From Sipunculus nudus (lineage: Eukaryota > Annelida > Sipuncula > Golfingiida > Sipunculidae), in the NCBI GenBank assembly GCA_026874595.1, contig CM049318.1, positions 28,300,956-28,364,955 on the forward strand: 64,000 nucleotides of DNA. The letters run 5' to 3'. The position numbers and the translations under genes were made by a program. The notes below the pieces were generated by a model. The model was not told the origin of the DNA. It did no database searches and saw only the letters and a list, made by a program, of their open reading frames with translations. This document shows, piece after piece, positions 36,907-49,717 of this stretch; position 1 is the first letter of the stretch, and the number at the start of each line of letters is the position of its first letter.

Positions 36907-39900
36907 AACTGGATACTTTGCCGTCCTATCTAATGAATTTAAAAAGTGACCAATAGCCAGGTTATTTTTATAACTCCTTATAATATAAAAAAAGTACATT
37001 TTTCTTTAAATTATTTAATGAAGATGTGAGCTTCGAAAATAAGAATATGCACGCCAAGTGATAACACAAAATACGTTTCTGGTTTTTGCCCTTTTTAGCA
37101 AGGTTATGGTACCTATGCTTTCAGACACCCTGTTTTTTCTTGCTGCACTTTATGAATAATGAACAAGACAGTTGAAATGACAGTTTACTAGTTTACTCCG
37201 TAAGCTTCTTGTATGCACCAGTCAAAACACATCTGTTTGCTATATTTCAAACCGCTTGCCATGCCAGCCCCCTACAAAAGGTTCTTTAAAGGGGGTAGCT
37301 AAGAGCCACTTGAAAAGGTAGGAGACTACTTGCAGTGCCAGAAAGGCATGGAGAATCTGACCAATTAAATAAAGGCTCGTAAACAAAGTCCCATTTCTGA
37401 TGCATCCGTTTTCATTCAAACAGCCTGTGAACATTTTTACATTGGGATCAATTGGCTATCATGATTTTGTCCCCCATCATGTATGGGCTTGTTCATTACT
37501 CAAGAAATAACTGCCGGAGCCGCTCGATAAAGCATGGCCAATGAAAGTGTAGCAGCTACAGCCTTCTCAATAAGTAGAGGGTACTGGCTGTAAAAACTTA
37601 ATTTGGTAAAGCAGAATAAACCTTCAGAATATCCTATAGGTTATTCTTCATATTTCTTGTGATTCTTAATGGTAAGATATAGGTGCTATTACAATTATTT
37701 TTGAAGACCACCGTTGCTTTGAAAACACAAATGCACACTAGGTATTATTTATACTTATTGTGGGATCCATTGTCTCTTAAATGTGCAGTATAATCTGTTT
37801 AGTAAATAGAAAAAGATGTACTTGCAATCTTGTTGCGTATCAGAAGTTGTAAATTATTACATATAAAACATAATTAACATGAGACCCTTTCCACACCAGC
37901 AGCCCCACAATATATTTCTAAACATAATAACAAACAATATTTTCTGTATATTTCTCATTTTCATTGCAGCAGCCCATGATACTTCTATGTTGAAAACAAT
38001 ATTTTAATATATTTTCTATATATTCACTTATTACTGGAATTTAGGTGTTTTTTTACATAATTTTATCAATATCTCTGAATTATTTATTACTTTTCTGTTA
38101 ACTTTAACGTGATTAAAAGTATGTTTCTACAGGGTCTACATTTTAAGTATGTGATGATGTGTCACAAAATTACTCGTACCAACTTAATATTAGCTTCCTG
38201 GCTTAACTAATGTCCACAATATTCTTCTTCTTGTATAAGTATGAGACATCATTATTCATGTAGTCCTGCCCCACCCCTAATTAAACCAGAATTTTACCCT
38301 ATATTTTGGGGATAGCAAGTATCAGTGTATACATAAATAAACTAATCAAAAACTTTTTTAAATCTTGTCTCTTGTTCATGTGTATGGATGCTTGTGGAAT
38401 GAATAAAAGATTAACAACAAGCAAGATGTGTAAAGTTTAATAGGAGAAAACACATGTTAAAATATACAAATGTAACATATCAATGACACATGATAAAAAA
38501 AGTCCTAGTATATTATTAATCCAATATCCATGTGATGTACTCTTTGATCCCAAGGTTTCTTATAAATCAAGGCACATATTATTTGTGTGCGGGAAAAACA
38601 CAACTCGCAGGCCAAGTCCATGATCTCCTGAGCGTACTTGTGTTATTTTTAGAACTTAACATTATACCAAACTGCCTCTCTACCTTTACCCTTACTAGTA
38701 TATATATTCACCAGAACATTTCTTAATTGACTTGTGAACTTACCTAATAGAACTGGTTTATAATAAGGAAAGCACCCAATAGATATGATAAATGTATTAC
38801 TATGGTAAGCCTCTTATCTGACTGATGTTCTCTAAAAATAAACCATTTATAGCTTGCTTTTCATTATTTTAGAAGCATTTGAACATCATGAACATTTGTA
38901 TAATAAGTCCCTCACATGACCATTAATTACTTAAGCACAGGCACTCTAATTGCAATGGTGATAGGCAGGAAAGATGGCTGGTTGTGGTTGACATATCATT
39001 GTGAGCATTTGTGCAAGGAATTTTTGTCATTTGAATGAAAGAGACCATGAAAGATGAATGTTTTCTACACAAAGTGTGATACCGAGGAAATTCTGTTAAC
39101 ATATAAACACCTGGTGCCATGGCTGTTGGCAATAAGCCATCTTTCGTGCTATATAATATTTGTATTGGATGGGCTGCCTTTAATTTAAAATGAAACAAAA
39201 CTTACCCAAAGCTGAAGTTTGATTGAAATTTTAATCTCATCAGATCATAGGGAATCAAGGAGATAGTTGCACGTATGCATGGAGCTCAATGCACACCCTG
39301 TTTTTGGAGTATCAGGTTATGTTTACATGTATCTGAAATTTTTAAACTTTTTAATTAACCAGAACATACCTGGAACTTTAATTAGTTTATAGTATGTAAA
39401 GAACTTATGAGGACACTCGGATGGTGCTGAAAGAAGCAACTGACACAGGGTATGTTACTGGTCAAAGTGAAATGTCAGAGACTGTACAATGCTGCTGCAG
39501 CCACTGCAGAGCAGCATGGCCAAATGGCAGTTTGCTTGATGTAGGCAGACGCCCTTGATTTTATTTTGTAAGCGTATGCATTGCTATGAGGGTAAGTGGT
39601 ATACGGGGAGATCCCGGGTCAAAGGTGAGAGGGGACGGACGCAGGGTGGCGGGACAAATGTTACGGCTAGGCTGGCTGATACGTATAGCCCGGGACTGTA
39701 AGTAAATGAAGTGAATAAATGTTGTTTTGGCCATGGAACTGTCACCCTTATCTGTCATGGGAACCTGCACACGTGTATTGTCACACTGCGCAGCTTGATT
39801 GAAGAATCTGTTACTCCTGAGGGTGCAGATAGACACAGGGAGAAACATGGGCCAAATGTACAGATGGAAAGTTAGGACAACAGTGAAAGTTGTTCTTTTG

Positions 39901-40704
39901 TAATTAACCTGCAGGAGGAATGCAACCAGATGGAGATATAGCAGATGAATCAAGGTCAACAAAAGATCACATAATGGCAAACATGGCAACAGCAAGGGAT
40001 AAGTGAAGCACTTCCACTCAAAACACGAGGCCAATTCAGACAAATTTGTTCATGGAGAATTCAAAGGCACAATCAGAGGAGCTCAACAACTGACATCTCA
40101 GCAAACTCAGATTCCTTCTGCAAAAATTGGAAAAGTTCACTGAAACTGAAACTACTGAATAGACAGCAGGACTGGCAGATAATTTGCATTTTGAACAATA
40201 CAGCAGATTCTTGATAGGATTTCACCTGTTCTTTAAAAGATGAGCGGACTCACTTAAAAAAATCATGTTTATGATGTCTTTGGCTAAGCAGCTGTGATGC
40301 TATAAGCATATTGAGAACTGTGTTCATCATATGAAATAAAATTATATTTGCATTATATTTCATGTAATTCTGTGCCTGTTTACCCACAGTAATGTTAAAA
40401 AAAAGTTACTTTAATGAGTATTTTCTGCAGAGCTGTTTACCCTAATTCTGAAGCTTGTTACATTTTACTTAAAATGGTTTAGGGAACAGAAAACACACTT
40501 TTTACATGTGCAGAGCCACATTGTCACACGTTGCATGTAGAAAACCACAAAAGCATATACTGGGTATTTATGTGTGCTGAAACTGTTACATCCCAGTTGT
40601 ACACCTTAATGTGTGCTAATAAACACACCTTTTTTGTGTGCTTTCCCTTGGACACATTTTACATGTGCTGTGAAATGTGTGCCTAAAGCAAGAACATGTA
40701 TTAT
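36907..40704. other. GARS 3' UTR and intergenic region
   Basis: Downstream of the GARS stop several AATAAA signals occur (37370s, about 38335, about 38402), the last two in an A-rich setting, so a long 3' UTR of up to about 1.5 kb is plausible. From about 38.4 to 40.7 kb I recognise no gene. The longest frames (38923-39198 and 39561-40043, both minus) have no domain, no family look and no splice context; 39560-40040 is GC-richer and may be part of an old LTR element. Confidence 0.4.
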
Positions 40705-41032
40705 GTATGCAGACTCTGTTACAGGGAAGGTGTGCTGTTTCGTGTGCCATTAAGCACACATAAAATTTACAGTGTATGATGAGGACTTCCCTCCACTGCC
40801 AACTAAGAATCCTTAATCCCTCATCAGTACTGTACTCTTCAACACCTGTATCTGGCCAAAGGGAGTTCTCTTGTATTGAGTCACCAGACTTGACTTTAGT
40901 GGAAAAACATTTTTCAAGGGAAGGAAATTCTCCGAGTGTGAATAAGAACCATGGAGAGGAATCGCTATCCTTTGCAGCCTCCTGTGCTGATATCCTAAAT
41001 AATGCTGTAATGTTCTGTTTGAAGTAAAAAAA
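40705..41032 (+). repeat. Unknown repeat X, copy 1, first part
   Basis: Matches 47904-48200 with an estimated 10-15% divergence. The shared frame encodes ESPDLT(L/F)VE(K/R)H...SREG and LSFAA(S/T)CA(D/E)ILN, which suggests an old coding region. Copy 1 is broken at about 41015 where the second copy continues; the junction carries a 12-bp hairpin AATGTTCTGTTT/AAACAGAACATT. Confidence 0.6.
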
Positions 41033-41040
41033 CAGAACAT

Positions 41041-41413
41041 TATAAGAAAAATCACTGAACCAACAGACTGGGTCAACAGCATGGTGGTGTCACAGAAAGA
41101 CAATGGCAAAATGCGTATCTGCTTAGATCCAAGAGACCTAAACAAGGCAATCAAAAGATACCATCGTAAAACCCAAACACTTGAAAAACTCACCTACGAG
41201 TTGACAGGAGCACAGCAAAATGGATGCCAATAAGGGCTACTGGACTGTAAAACTTGATGATGAAAGTTCACGTCTCACTATTTTTAACGACCCATTCAGA
41301 AGAGATGCCTATCTTTGTATGCCCTTTGGCCTAGTCATGTCACAAGGCGTGTTTTAACAGAAAATGGATCAGATCCTAGAGAAATATCCAGGTACAATCA
41401 GAATCGCCGACAA
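41041..41413 (+). pseudogene. Ty3/Gypsy reverse transcriptase fragment
   Basis: Reads TEPTDWVNSMVV, KDNGKMRICLDPRDLNKAI, then after a frameshift near 41220 KMDANKGYWTVKL and CMPFGLVMSQGVF, ending in in-frame stops. These are the fingers and palm motifs of a Gypsy RT, with the catalytic YxDD part missing. Frameshift, stop codons and missing domains show it is dead. It sits in the roughly 1.3-kb interruption of repeat X copy 1. Confidence 0.8.
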
Positions 41414-41429
41414 TGAGGCCCTAAGGTTC

Positions 41430-43085
41430 CGAGAATAAACCACACTAAATGTGATATTCCAAGTATCATTCTCTACACTGGTGACCAAATCAATGACATT
41501 AAAAGATTCTGTGTCAATCCCCTGGTAAGGTGTTTGCATTTGATAACACTTTTAACCTTGGTGAGGTATATGCAACAGTTGGCGTACTTAAAAATTTGTC
41601 AGTACAAAACAAATTATTTCAATGTTCCAAAAAACTATTACTAAAACTTTGAATCATAATTAGTAGATTTCCATACAGATACCAGAGTTTGTGCTGTACT
41701 GCTAGGAACACAGAATCTTCTTGGAGAAAAAACGCACTATATTTAAGGTTGTTACAGAGTACACACTTATGTATAGTTTTATATATTTTATATTATAATC
41801 AATTAAAATCCACATAGTAATAATCTTTATTTAATTCACATTACAAGTTAACTATAATTGGTAATAACATAACAATTAGTATCACTGATACAGTGTTCTG
41901 CAAGCTGTCTGGCAAGATAATATTTATTGTTGAGCGTATAGTAGTATTTGAAATTATATCTATTTTAAGTGAAAACCAGATATATTTGTTTACTCTGACT
42001 GGGGAAGATATCAATACCAGCAGCCTTGTAGCCCCTGTTTCGTACAGGTCCTCACTCGCACCTCTAGAGAATACAAGTATAGTGGGATGGCGCCGAGAGG
42101 GAGTCTCGAGTTAGTTCTCCAGTGGCGCACTGTTTTGATATATTTAGCACATGTGCATGGTGCAAACCTGTCTTATTACGTCTGCCTTGAGTTCCAGTTT
42201 GATGAGAGAACCTGTGAGATTGCAACCCTTGACAAACTTGTGATCAGAGATGGGATTTAAGAAGGTCACCACTTCACAGACCTGTGCCACTGGCACGGAG
42301 CTAATCAAATCAAATGGCCCAGGTCAGTAAAATATAGTGACAGCTCTGCCCCAAAGACTTATTTTTTGCTTGAACAGGTATAAATGATGACTGTGACTAA
42401 AGGACATAGACAATTTTGTCAGTTGATTGGAAAAAGGCACAAATTCCTATGGACCTCTGGCCAGATGCAAAATTATCATGGAGGTCTGCAGCTCTTGAAC
42501 AAAGCTGTAAATATCGTCCATTTACAAATGAAGAGTTACATATATCACTTAGGTGCCAGATGGAATGCCTGTCAATGTTAAGAATGCTGCCCTGTATTAG
42601 TATATTCTGAATTACCCTGGACCAGGTCTGCATGCAAATGCTAAAAAATGTGATAAACTTTTGCCCTTTAAGTGTAATGAATGAAAAAGACAGCCTGAAT
42701 AGGTTTGCCAAACCAAAAAGTGTTTACATCTAAATGACAAAAGCAAATAACAGAAACAATGGCACCAATTGATGTTAAGCAAATATCAAACAGAAAATAC
42801 CATGGCAAATGAAAAGATAACACAATCAGTTACAATGGGAATTCAGAGAAAGGTTACAGGAAAAACTTCATGGACAATATTCAGGGAATTGAAAATTTAG
42901 TTTATTCTCATCTGCAGTTTGGTTTAGGGTGTAAACCACACTAAATGTGATATTTCAAGTATCATTCTCTACACAGCTCAATAAATCAATGACATTAAAA
43001 GATTTTGTGTCAGTCCCCTGGTAAGGTGCTTTCATTTGATAAAACTTTTAACCTTGGTGAGGTATATGTAATAAGGAATGTTACA
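41430..43085 (+). repeat. Unknown repeat X, copy 1, second part, with an internal duplication
   Basis: 42326-42940 aligns with 48460-49070. A block of about 150 bp (CCACACTAAATGTGATATT...CCTTGGTGAGGTATATG) occurs twice, at about 41440-41580 and 42930-43075. Between 41600 and 42326 I recognise nothing. The repeat ends about 40 bp before the DIRS element. Confidence 0.5.
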
Positions 43086-43150
43086 ACTTGACTGTTACAA
43101 CAGTTGTGATCAGCTACAGACTTATTCTACCTCGCTGTAACTCACACTCA

Positions 43151-43250
43151 GTGGTCACGTGAGATAGCACGCAGCTGCTAGTCACAGGTCAGAGTGCGCT
43201 TGCTTGTCCACTGGGACAGACTCACTTGGCTTATCTCTTTGTATCTTTGT
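43151..43250 (+). repeat. DIRS left inverted terminal repeat
   Basis: 100 bp starting GTGGTCACGTGAGATAGC and ending GTATCTTTGT. It pairs with 47099-47198 except at two positions. Confidence 0.93.
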
Positions 43251-43517
43251 ATAGTTACTGCATTTTTAGCGGACTACTTATTTTTGGATTGTTTCAGCAA
43301 GATTGGATAAATCATACATATCTGTATAGCAATTTGAATACTGGAAATTGCTGGACCAGCTTTGGCTGGATACAGAGAAATAATTTAGTTGGTGTATTCA
43401 CTGTATAGCAATTTACAACTGGTAATTGCTGAACCAGCTTTGGCTGGATACAGTCATACCCACACATCTGGATGAACTTACCTATTTGATATCAGTTTTT
43501 CTGAATATACATAAGAA

Positions 43518-44860
43518 ATGGCTTCTAACCAAAGTGAGCATGCAATGCAAGATCAAGGTGAATCCTTGAACATCTCTGCAGCAGATCAGCCTGTAAGCCA
43601 AAGGATGCCACATGATGTCACTAATGTAAAGTCAAGTGACGGATCTGGTGACTGTTTATCTCTGCTTGTGCACCAAATGCAGAGTATGCATGAACAAAAC
43701 ATGCAACAATTAAGGGTCATGCAGGCTCAAAGTTCTACCATGCTAAGCCAGATGATTGGCTTTGTTAACTACATATCTGGGGTTCTGGGGACAAAGGACA
43801 CCCCCTGACGCCTGACTCACAGCAAAGGGTCAGCCTGGTCAACAAGGAATCTGACCCTACAGACCATGGGGTCATTAAGGCTGGCACAGCTAAAAGACCC
43901 ATATCTGACCTTGCTGGGGGCTGCCCTCCAAGTAAACGGGGCAGAATACCAGTAAATCTGGTGGAAACTGACCCAGCGGAACATGGCGACTGTAAACAAG
44001 GAGCTGATCATACTATGTCAGAGAGTGACAGTGATGTTGATGCAAAACTGAATGACATGCTAGCTTCAGAGGGGGAAGATCAGAGTGATAATGATAATGA
44101 TGACCTGGACGAAATTCTTCAGGAATATGAAACTCCAACTGTATTTGGAGATAGACTTGGTGCCAGACTGGCAACTATAATTAATGACCTCTTAGATAAT
44201 AAGAAGTCCCTGGAACAGGCTAAAATGGATAAAAAGGGTGAAAAGTATATGCCACCTGAGAACTGCCCACGTTTAGCTCCCACATGTGTCAACAATGAAA
44301 TCTGGAGGAAGATGCGGAAGTACACGCAGACCAGAGATATATTCTTCCAGAATATGCAGAACAGCATTACAAAAGGCCTTATCCCACTTGTTAATCTGGC
44401 AGATCAGCTTTGCAAGATCAAATCAAAGGAGATGAAGCTAGTAGAGTTGGATGTTAAACAAGCCGTCAGGCAAGTTATGGATGGCATTACTATAATCTGC
44501 AATGCTAATATCCAGCTCAATTACAAGTGGCGTGACTTGATCAAGCCAGATTTAGATAAGGACTACAGGGAAATTTGTAGCACAAATACCCCCATTACTA
44601 GTCAGCTGTTTGGAGATGACATCACTAAGACTCTGAAAGATATTGAAGAGTCCAACAAACTGTCACACAAATTAACATCTGACAAGGCATACAAGAAGGG
44701 TTCCAGTTCCCAGTCTCGCCAGAACTATGGCCAGCATGGCCGTTTTTTGGGGAACAGAAATGACTTCAAAGGCAAGAGTCATTTTTTAGGCCAGAAGAAG
44801 GGCGGGTATCAGAACCAGAAAAAACAGTTCAAGAACAGGAACCACTTCAACAACAAGTAG
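43518..44860 (+). pseudogene. DIRS gag-like protein, one frameshift
   Basis: The first part runs 43518-43808 (MASNQSEHAMQ..., Gln/Met-rich helix). The frame then continues at +2 from about 43800 through 44860, so a one-base indel in the CCCCC run near 43803 splits a protein of about 447 residues. The C-terminal half has an acidic stretch (about 44010-44110), the DIRS-Gag-like EIWRKMRKYTQTRDIFFQNMQ block and a basic Gln/Asn/Lys-rich tail suited to RNA binding. No zinc knuckle, as usual for DIRS. Confidence 0.75.
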
Positions 44861-47167
44861 AGAGACTGGTAAGCAATATTCACACTCTTCATGATAGCAG
44901 TTTAAATGATATCAGTCAGAACATTGAGAATATGATAAGATGGCTTAAACATTATGTTGAGCTATATACAGCAGGTAACACTGCTAATAACAAGTCGGCA
45001 TGGGAAGAGATTACATCAGATGAATGGATTTTAAATGCTATTCAAGGGTGTGACATTGAGTTTACTAATACACCTGATCAATTACGGGTACCACAACCGT
45101 ATAATTTTGATAAAAATGAGTTAAATGCTATCGACTCTGAACTCAAACTCATGTTAAAAAAGGGGTGTAATCGAGATGGCAATTCATACAGAAGGGCAAT
45201 TTATTTCTAACATTTTTGCAAGACCTAATAAGGATGGGAAATATAGAATTATTTTGAACTTAACAAATCTCAATTAGATGATAACTTACAGACATTTCAA
45301 AATGGAAAATTTACGTGATGTCTTGAACATGATGAGGAAAAACTGTTACATGTGCTCGATTGACCTGAAGGATGCCTATTACACCATCCCAATAGCACCA
45401 GAATGTAGAAAATTTTTCAGATTTTTCTGGAATGGCCAGTTAATGCAATTTTGTGCTTTAGTCAATGGACTGGCATCAGCCCCACACATATATACCAAAG
45501 TTTTTAAGGCTGTGTCAGCTACACTGAGGAAAAAAGGTTTTCTTAACATTGTGTATTTAGATGATCTCTATATTCAAGGATCAACCATGGAGGAGTGCTG
45601 GCAAAATATTACTGAAACAATTAAGCTGTTAGTGAGACTTGGGTTCACTGTACACCCAACAAAATCCAGTTTTCTGCCTTCATACAAAGTGACTTACTTA
45701 GGATTCTGTCTTAATTCACAAGATATGACTGTGTCATTGCCGCCTGAGAAAATAGATAATTTGAGGAAATTGTGTAATAATATGTTGTTAAAGGAAATGC
45801 CCACAATTAGAGAAGTGGCTGAAATAGTCGGCATTTTTGTAGCATATGCACCTGGAGTACTGTATGGCCAACTTTATTTAAAAACAGTTGAACTGGAAAA
45901 ATCTAATGCTTTAAAAGAGGCCAAGGAAAATTTTGATGTATCAATGAAGTTATCTTATCTAGCACAATCTCACATTAAGTGGTGGTCTTGCAAACAAAAT
46001 CTAGTGCCAAACCCAGTAAGTCACGGACTGCCTTAAGTTTGTGTGCAGTCTGATGCTTCCAAAATTGCTTGGGGCGGAGTCAGGGGATCACAATCTACAG
46101 GTGGACATTGGACTCTAATAGAGAGCGAGTCACATATCTATGTTTTAGAATTATTAGCAGGTTTCCTGACCCTAAAAGCTCTCTGCTCAGACTGTCTTGA
46201 TGCACATATAAGACTGGAAATGGACAATTCTGTAGCTGTGGCATACATTAACTCCATGGGGGTAAGACAACAGCAGATGTGTGAGCTGACCCGGGACATA
46301 TGGCTCTGGGCCAAAGATAAACATGTTTGGCTTACTGCTGTGCACATACCTGGAACCACAAACTGTGAGGCTGACCGCCAGTCCAGAAAACAGCATGCCA
46401 ATAAAGAGTGGTCACTTGATCAGCTAGAAGATGTACTGGAATTTTTAAATTCATTATTCAAGGCTGGCCTAAGTTACAGTGCTATCAATACAGCTCAGTC
46501 AGCACTTTCAACTGTTATTTTCATTAATAATATGCCAGTTGGTTCCCATCGGTTAGTAGTGAGGTTTCTGAGAGGGGTTTTTAACCTGAGACCCAGCTTA
46601 CCTAGAAACAGTGTCACAAGGGATACAAAACCTGTCCTTCAGTTCCTTGGTGACATGAGTGTCACAAGTTTGAAAAGCTTAACACTGAAATGTGTGACGT
46701 TGTTAGCTTTACTCACGGCACAGCGTGTGCAGACTTTGCATGTGATAGATATTAGGAATTTAGTATGTAATGAAGACAGTGTTGTTATTAGGATAGGATA
46801 TCCTTTTAAAACATCAAAGCCAGGGAGACATTTACAGCAAATAGAATTACCTGCTTTCAGTAATACTAATTTGTGTATAGTTAGAACTTTAGAGCTTTAT
46901 ATAAGTAGAACTGAAGATATTAGAGGAGAAGATAAGAGGTTGTTCATTACATTCAGGAAACCCCACAGAGGGGCCTCTAAAGATACTTTGTCCAGATGGA
47001 TCAGAGAAACTCTCATAAGGGCGGGTGTAAATATGGATATGTTTACACCTCACAGCACAAGATCAGCATCAGCCAGTGCTGCCAAGCGAGGCAAGGTGAC
47101 AAAGATACAAAGAGATAAGCCAAGTGAGTCTGTCCCAGTGGACAAGCAAGCGCACTCTGACCTGTGA
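44800..47167 (+). pseudogene. DIRS pol: RT, RNase H, tyrosine recombinase (broken)
   Basis: The frame opens inside the end of gag (overlap of about 60 nt). One frameshift at about 45165 (A6G4 run), TAG at 45275-45277 and TAA at 46034-46036 interrupt it. RT: CSIDLKDAYYTIPI, CALVNGLASAPHIYTK, IVYLDDLYIQG. RNase H: VQSDASKIAWGG, LEMDNSVAVAYIN, HIPGTTNCEADRQSR. Recombinase: RGVFNLRP, LLALLTAQRVQTL, HSTRSASASAAKRGK. The frame then enters the 3' ITR and stops at 47167 without the Tyr nucleophile expected about 25-30 residues after HxxR. Confidence 0.88.
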
Positions 47168-47198
47168 CTAGTAGCTGCGTGCTATCTCACGTAACCAC
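47099..47198 (-). repeat. DIRS right inverted terminal repeat
   Basis: Inverted partner of 43151-43250. Its first 69 nt are also read as the last codons of the recombinase frame. It is bounded by GT (47096) and AG (47214), so it also looks like a short intron. Confidence 0.93.
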
Positions 47199-47223
47199 TT
47201 CGTATTTGTTACAGCTCGGTGGA

Positions 47224-47420
47224 ATCTCAATCAAACTTCCACTCACCAAGGTAGGTGTCGTTTAATTTTACAATTCTATCACATACATCTGAGCACTCTT
47301 CAGGGAGGCCAATGCCATGTTGCTGTATCACGGTGTCAATAAACTTGTTCAACTTGCTCGTCTGCTTTATTAAAGTATCAAACCATACAAACATGGTGTC
47401 AGAAGCTTGCTTTACAAGCA
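47224..47420 (+). mobile_element. Possible LTR end with primer-binding site (fragment)
   Basis: AATAAA at about 47338, then an end ...AAACCATACAAACA followed directly by TGGTGTCAGAAGC (47394 on), the kind of TGG-starting PBS seen after Gypsy LTRs. No matching 3' LTR or coding part, so only a fragment. Chance is not excluded. Confidence 0.35.
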
Positions 47421-47903
47421 CAGAACTCAAAGAACTGTAAGTAGTGCGTTATTTCAAGGAGAACAGTGCATTAAACTACCAAAACAGTCAAGGCTGAATC
47501 AGTATTCTCTCGACCAGCCCCACAATCGTGGGTCACTAAAGATTTCACAAGGGCTTTTGTCCATTTTTAATAATTTACAATTAGCAGTCATGAAAATGTG
47601 TTCAACTCTGATACACAGAGTCAGATGTACCATCAGAGAAGAAAAATAATATTGAATATGTCTCTTAATATCTTCAGACCATGCAAAGTTTGAAGAATGT
47701 CGTGTCATGAATACAGCTTTTTTTTATAAATCTCAACCTAGCAGCCACAGCGGCAATATTGTTCTGTCCTTTAAAAGCCTTTTTTCTGAAGGAATTCTCT
47801 TCAGGTTGAGCAGTTGAAATAATTTTTTTTTGTATTTTAAGAAGTAAGTAGCAGAATAACTGTCATATTGCCAATGTTCACAGGTGTACTCATTGGTCCC
47901 CTA

Positions 47904-49577
47904 TATACAGAATCTGTTATAGGGAAAGTGTGCTGTTTCATGAGCCATTAAGCACATGTAAAATTGAGTGTATGATGATGACTTCCCTCAATTTCCAACT
48001 AAGGATCCTTCATCGCCCATCAGTACAATACTCTTCACACCTATATCTGGTCAAAGGGAATTCTCTTATATTGAGTCACCAGACTTGACTTTTGTGGAAC
48101 GACATGTTTCGAGGGAAGGAATTTCTCTGAATGAGAAAAAGAAACATGGAGAGGATCTGCTATCCTTTGCAGCCACCTGTGCTGAAATCCTAAATAGTGC
48201 AAACCATGAAGATTTGTCTGCCAGACAGAAAGAGACCACACACAAAGCCCAGAACAGCACTGATGTTAATGTGGAGAGTAAACTAAAAAGACAAGCACAT
48301 GGAGTACTAAAGGATAGGTTCTTGCCAGTTGAGGGGACTGTGAAAATTTTAACCTCTTAACAAGAGTGCCTAGACAAAGTTCCAAAGGCACCCAAAGAGA
48401 ACCAGCAAATCTATTATTAAAGATCATTCAAATGTAAAAAGAAGAAAAGATAAGATGGAAATTTTTGGATGACTGTGGAATATGAGCCAGTGACAGCTCT
48501 GCCCCAAAGACATATTTTTTTGCTTGAACAGGAAAAATGATGACTGTGACCAGAAGACAATTTTGTAAAGAAAGGTCAGTGGAAGGGAAAAAGAACACAA
48601 ATTCCTATGGACCCACAGCCAGATAGAATAAAATATCATGGAGGTTTGCTGCTCTTACAGAAAGCTGTAAATGTTGTCTATTTACAAGCGAAGAGTTACA
48701 TATATCACAAAGGTGCCAGATGGAATGCCTGTTAATGTTAAGAATGCTACCCTGTAGGAGCATATTCTGCATTAACCTGGACCAGGTCTGCAAGGAAATG
48801 CTAAAAAATGTGATAGACCTTATAACCATTGCCCTTCAGGTGTAATGTATGAAACAGACAGACTGAACAGGTTTGCCAAATGACGGAAGCAACAATGAAT
48901 CAATGGAACCAATTGATGTCAAGCAGATACCAAACAGAAAATACCATGCCAAAAGAAAATAAAATAAAATCAGTTACAATGGGAAAGGTTTCAGAAAAAA
49001 ACTTTGCTGACAAATTTCAGGGAATTGAAAACTTGGTTTATTCTCACCCTATGGTTCAGAGCTTAAACCACACTAAATGTTATATTCCTCTGGTGACCTT
49101 GACCCAGCTTGGTTTTGTGTATTTCCTGGCTGTGTCAGGTCATACACTTCAGTGAGACATTTTTCAAGACATATTAGTACAAATCACAAGGTTTTTCATG
49201 AGGCCCATTTGAGCAGATGGAGAAATGCTGAAAGAGAGATGGGCACTGACACTGCAATAATGATCCCTGAAAAACAATGAGTCTGGTGAAACAGAAAGTC
49301 ATGCAGGAGCAGTAAGTTTTCAGGAAATATCTTTTGATCATAATCCTACTGAATGGACAAAATTTACTGCCTTAAAACTTATGCATATGAGAGAGGAAAA
49401 GAACATCCCTGCTTCTGCCATTTCTGAGTTTACCCATGTTATGCAGAATTTATTCCCTCTCCAACATAGTGAAATAATTCAAAAGGTTAAAAGTAATTCT
49501 TGAACAAAATGGAACTGACAACAATATAATAGGATTATCTGATTTTCTGGCCAGTTCTTTGCCAGCAGGAACCTCCT
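47904..49577 (+). pseudogene. Unknown repeat X, copy 2, with decayed C2H2 zinc-finger coding region
   Basis: 47968-48360 encodes 130 residues (ESPDLTFVERH, LLSFAATCAEILN, Lys-rich tail). 48460-49070 is similar to copy 1. At 49077-49280 a frame shows one C2H2 finger (CVFPGC, then HFSRHISTNH). With a stop at 49279, a similar frame continues through FTALKLMHMREEKNIPASAISEF to about 49500 and is cut at 49578 by the LTR of Gypsy element A. I do not recognise the family. Stops and frameshifts show it is not a working gene. Confidence 0.5.
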
Positions 49578-49679
49578 TGTAAGATTTGAGATGAATTGTA
49601 TATACTTGCATTTATTGTCTTCATTGTATGTACGTGTTGTGTATGTATGTGTATGTATATATATAAGTGTATATGTATG

Positions 49680-49717
<38 letters not shown>

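Larger units (their letters stand above)
43126..47223 (+). mobile_element. DIRS-type tyrosine-recombinase retrotransposon (decayed)
   Basis: Gag, RT, RNase H and tyrosine recombinase in DIRS order between inverted terminal repeats. ITR core: 43151-43250 against the reverse complement of 47099-47198, 100 bp with two mismatches. Weaker pairing (about 70%) continues about 25 bp outwards on each side. No LTR and no integrase. Frameshifts and in-frame stops in both coding regions make it non-functional. Confidence 0.9.

Noticed and set aside
39561-40043. 160-residue minus-strand frame
   Set aside because: No recognisable domain, low-complexity Leu/Cys-rich start, no splice or promoter context; surrounding sequence looks like old transposon debris.
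47224-47430. Minus-strand 67-residue frame as a gene
   Set aside because: Region looks like the end of a decayed LTR followed by a primer-binding-site-like sequence; the peptide has no domain.
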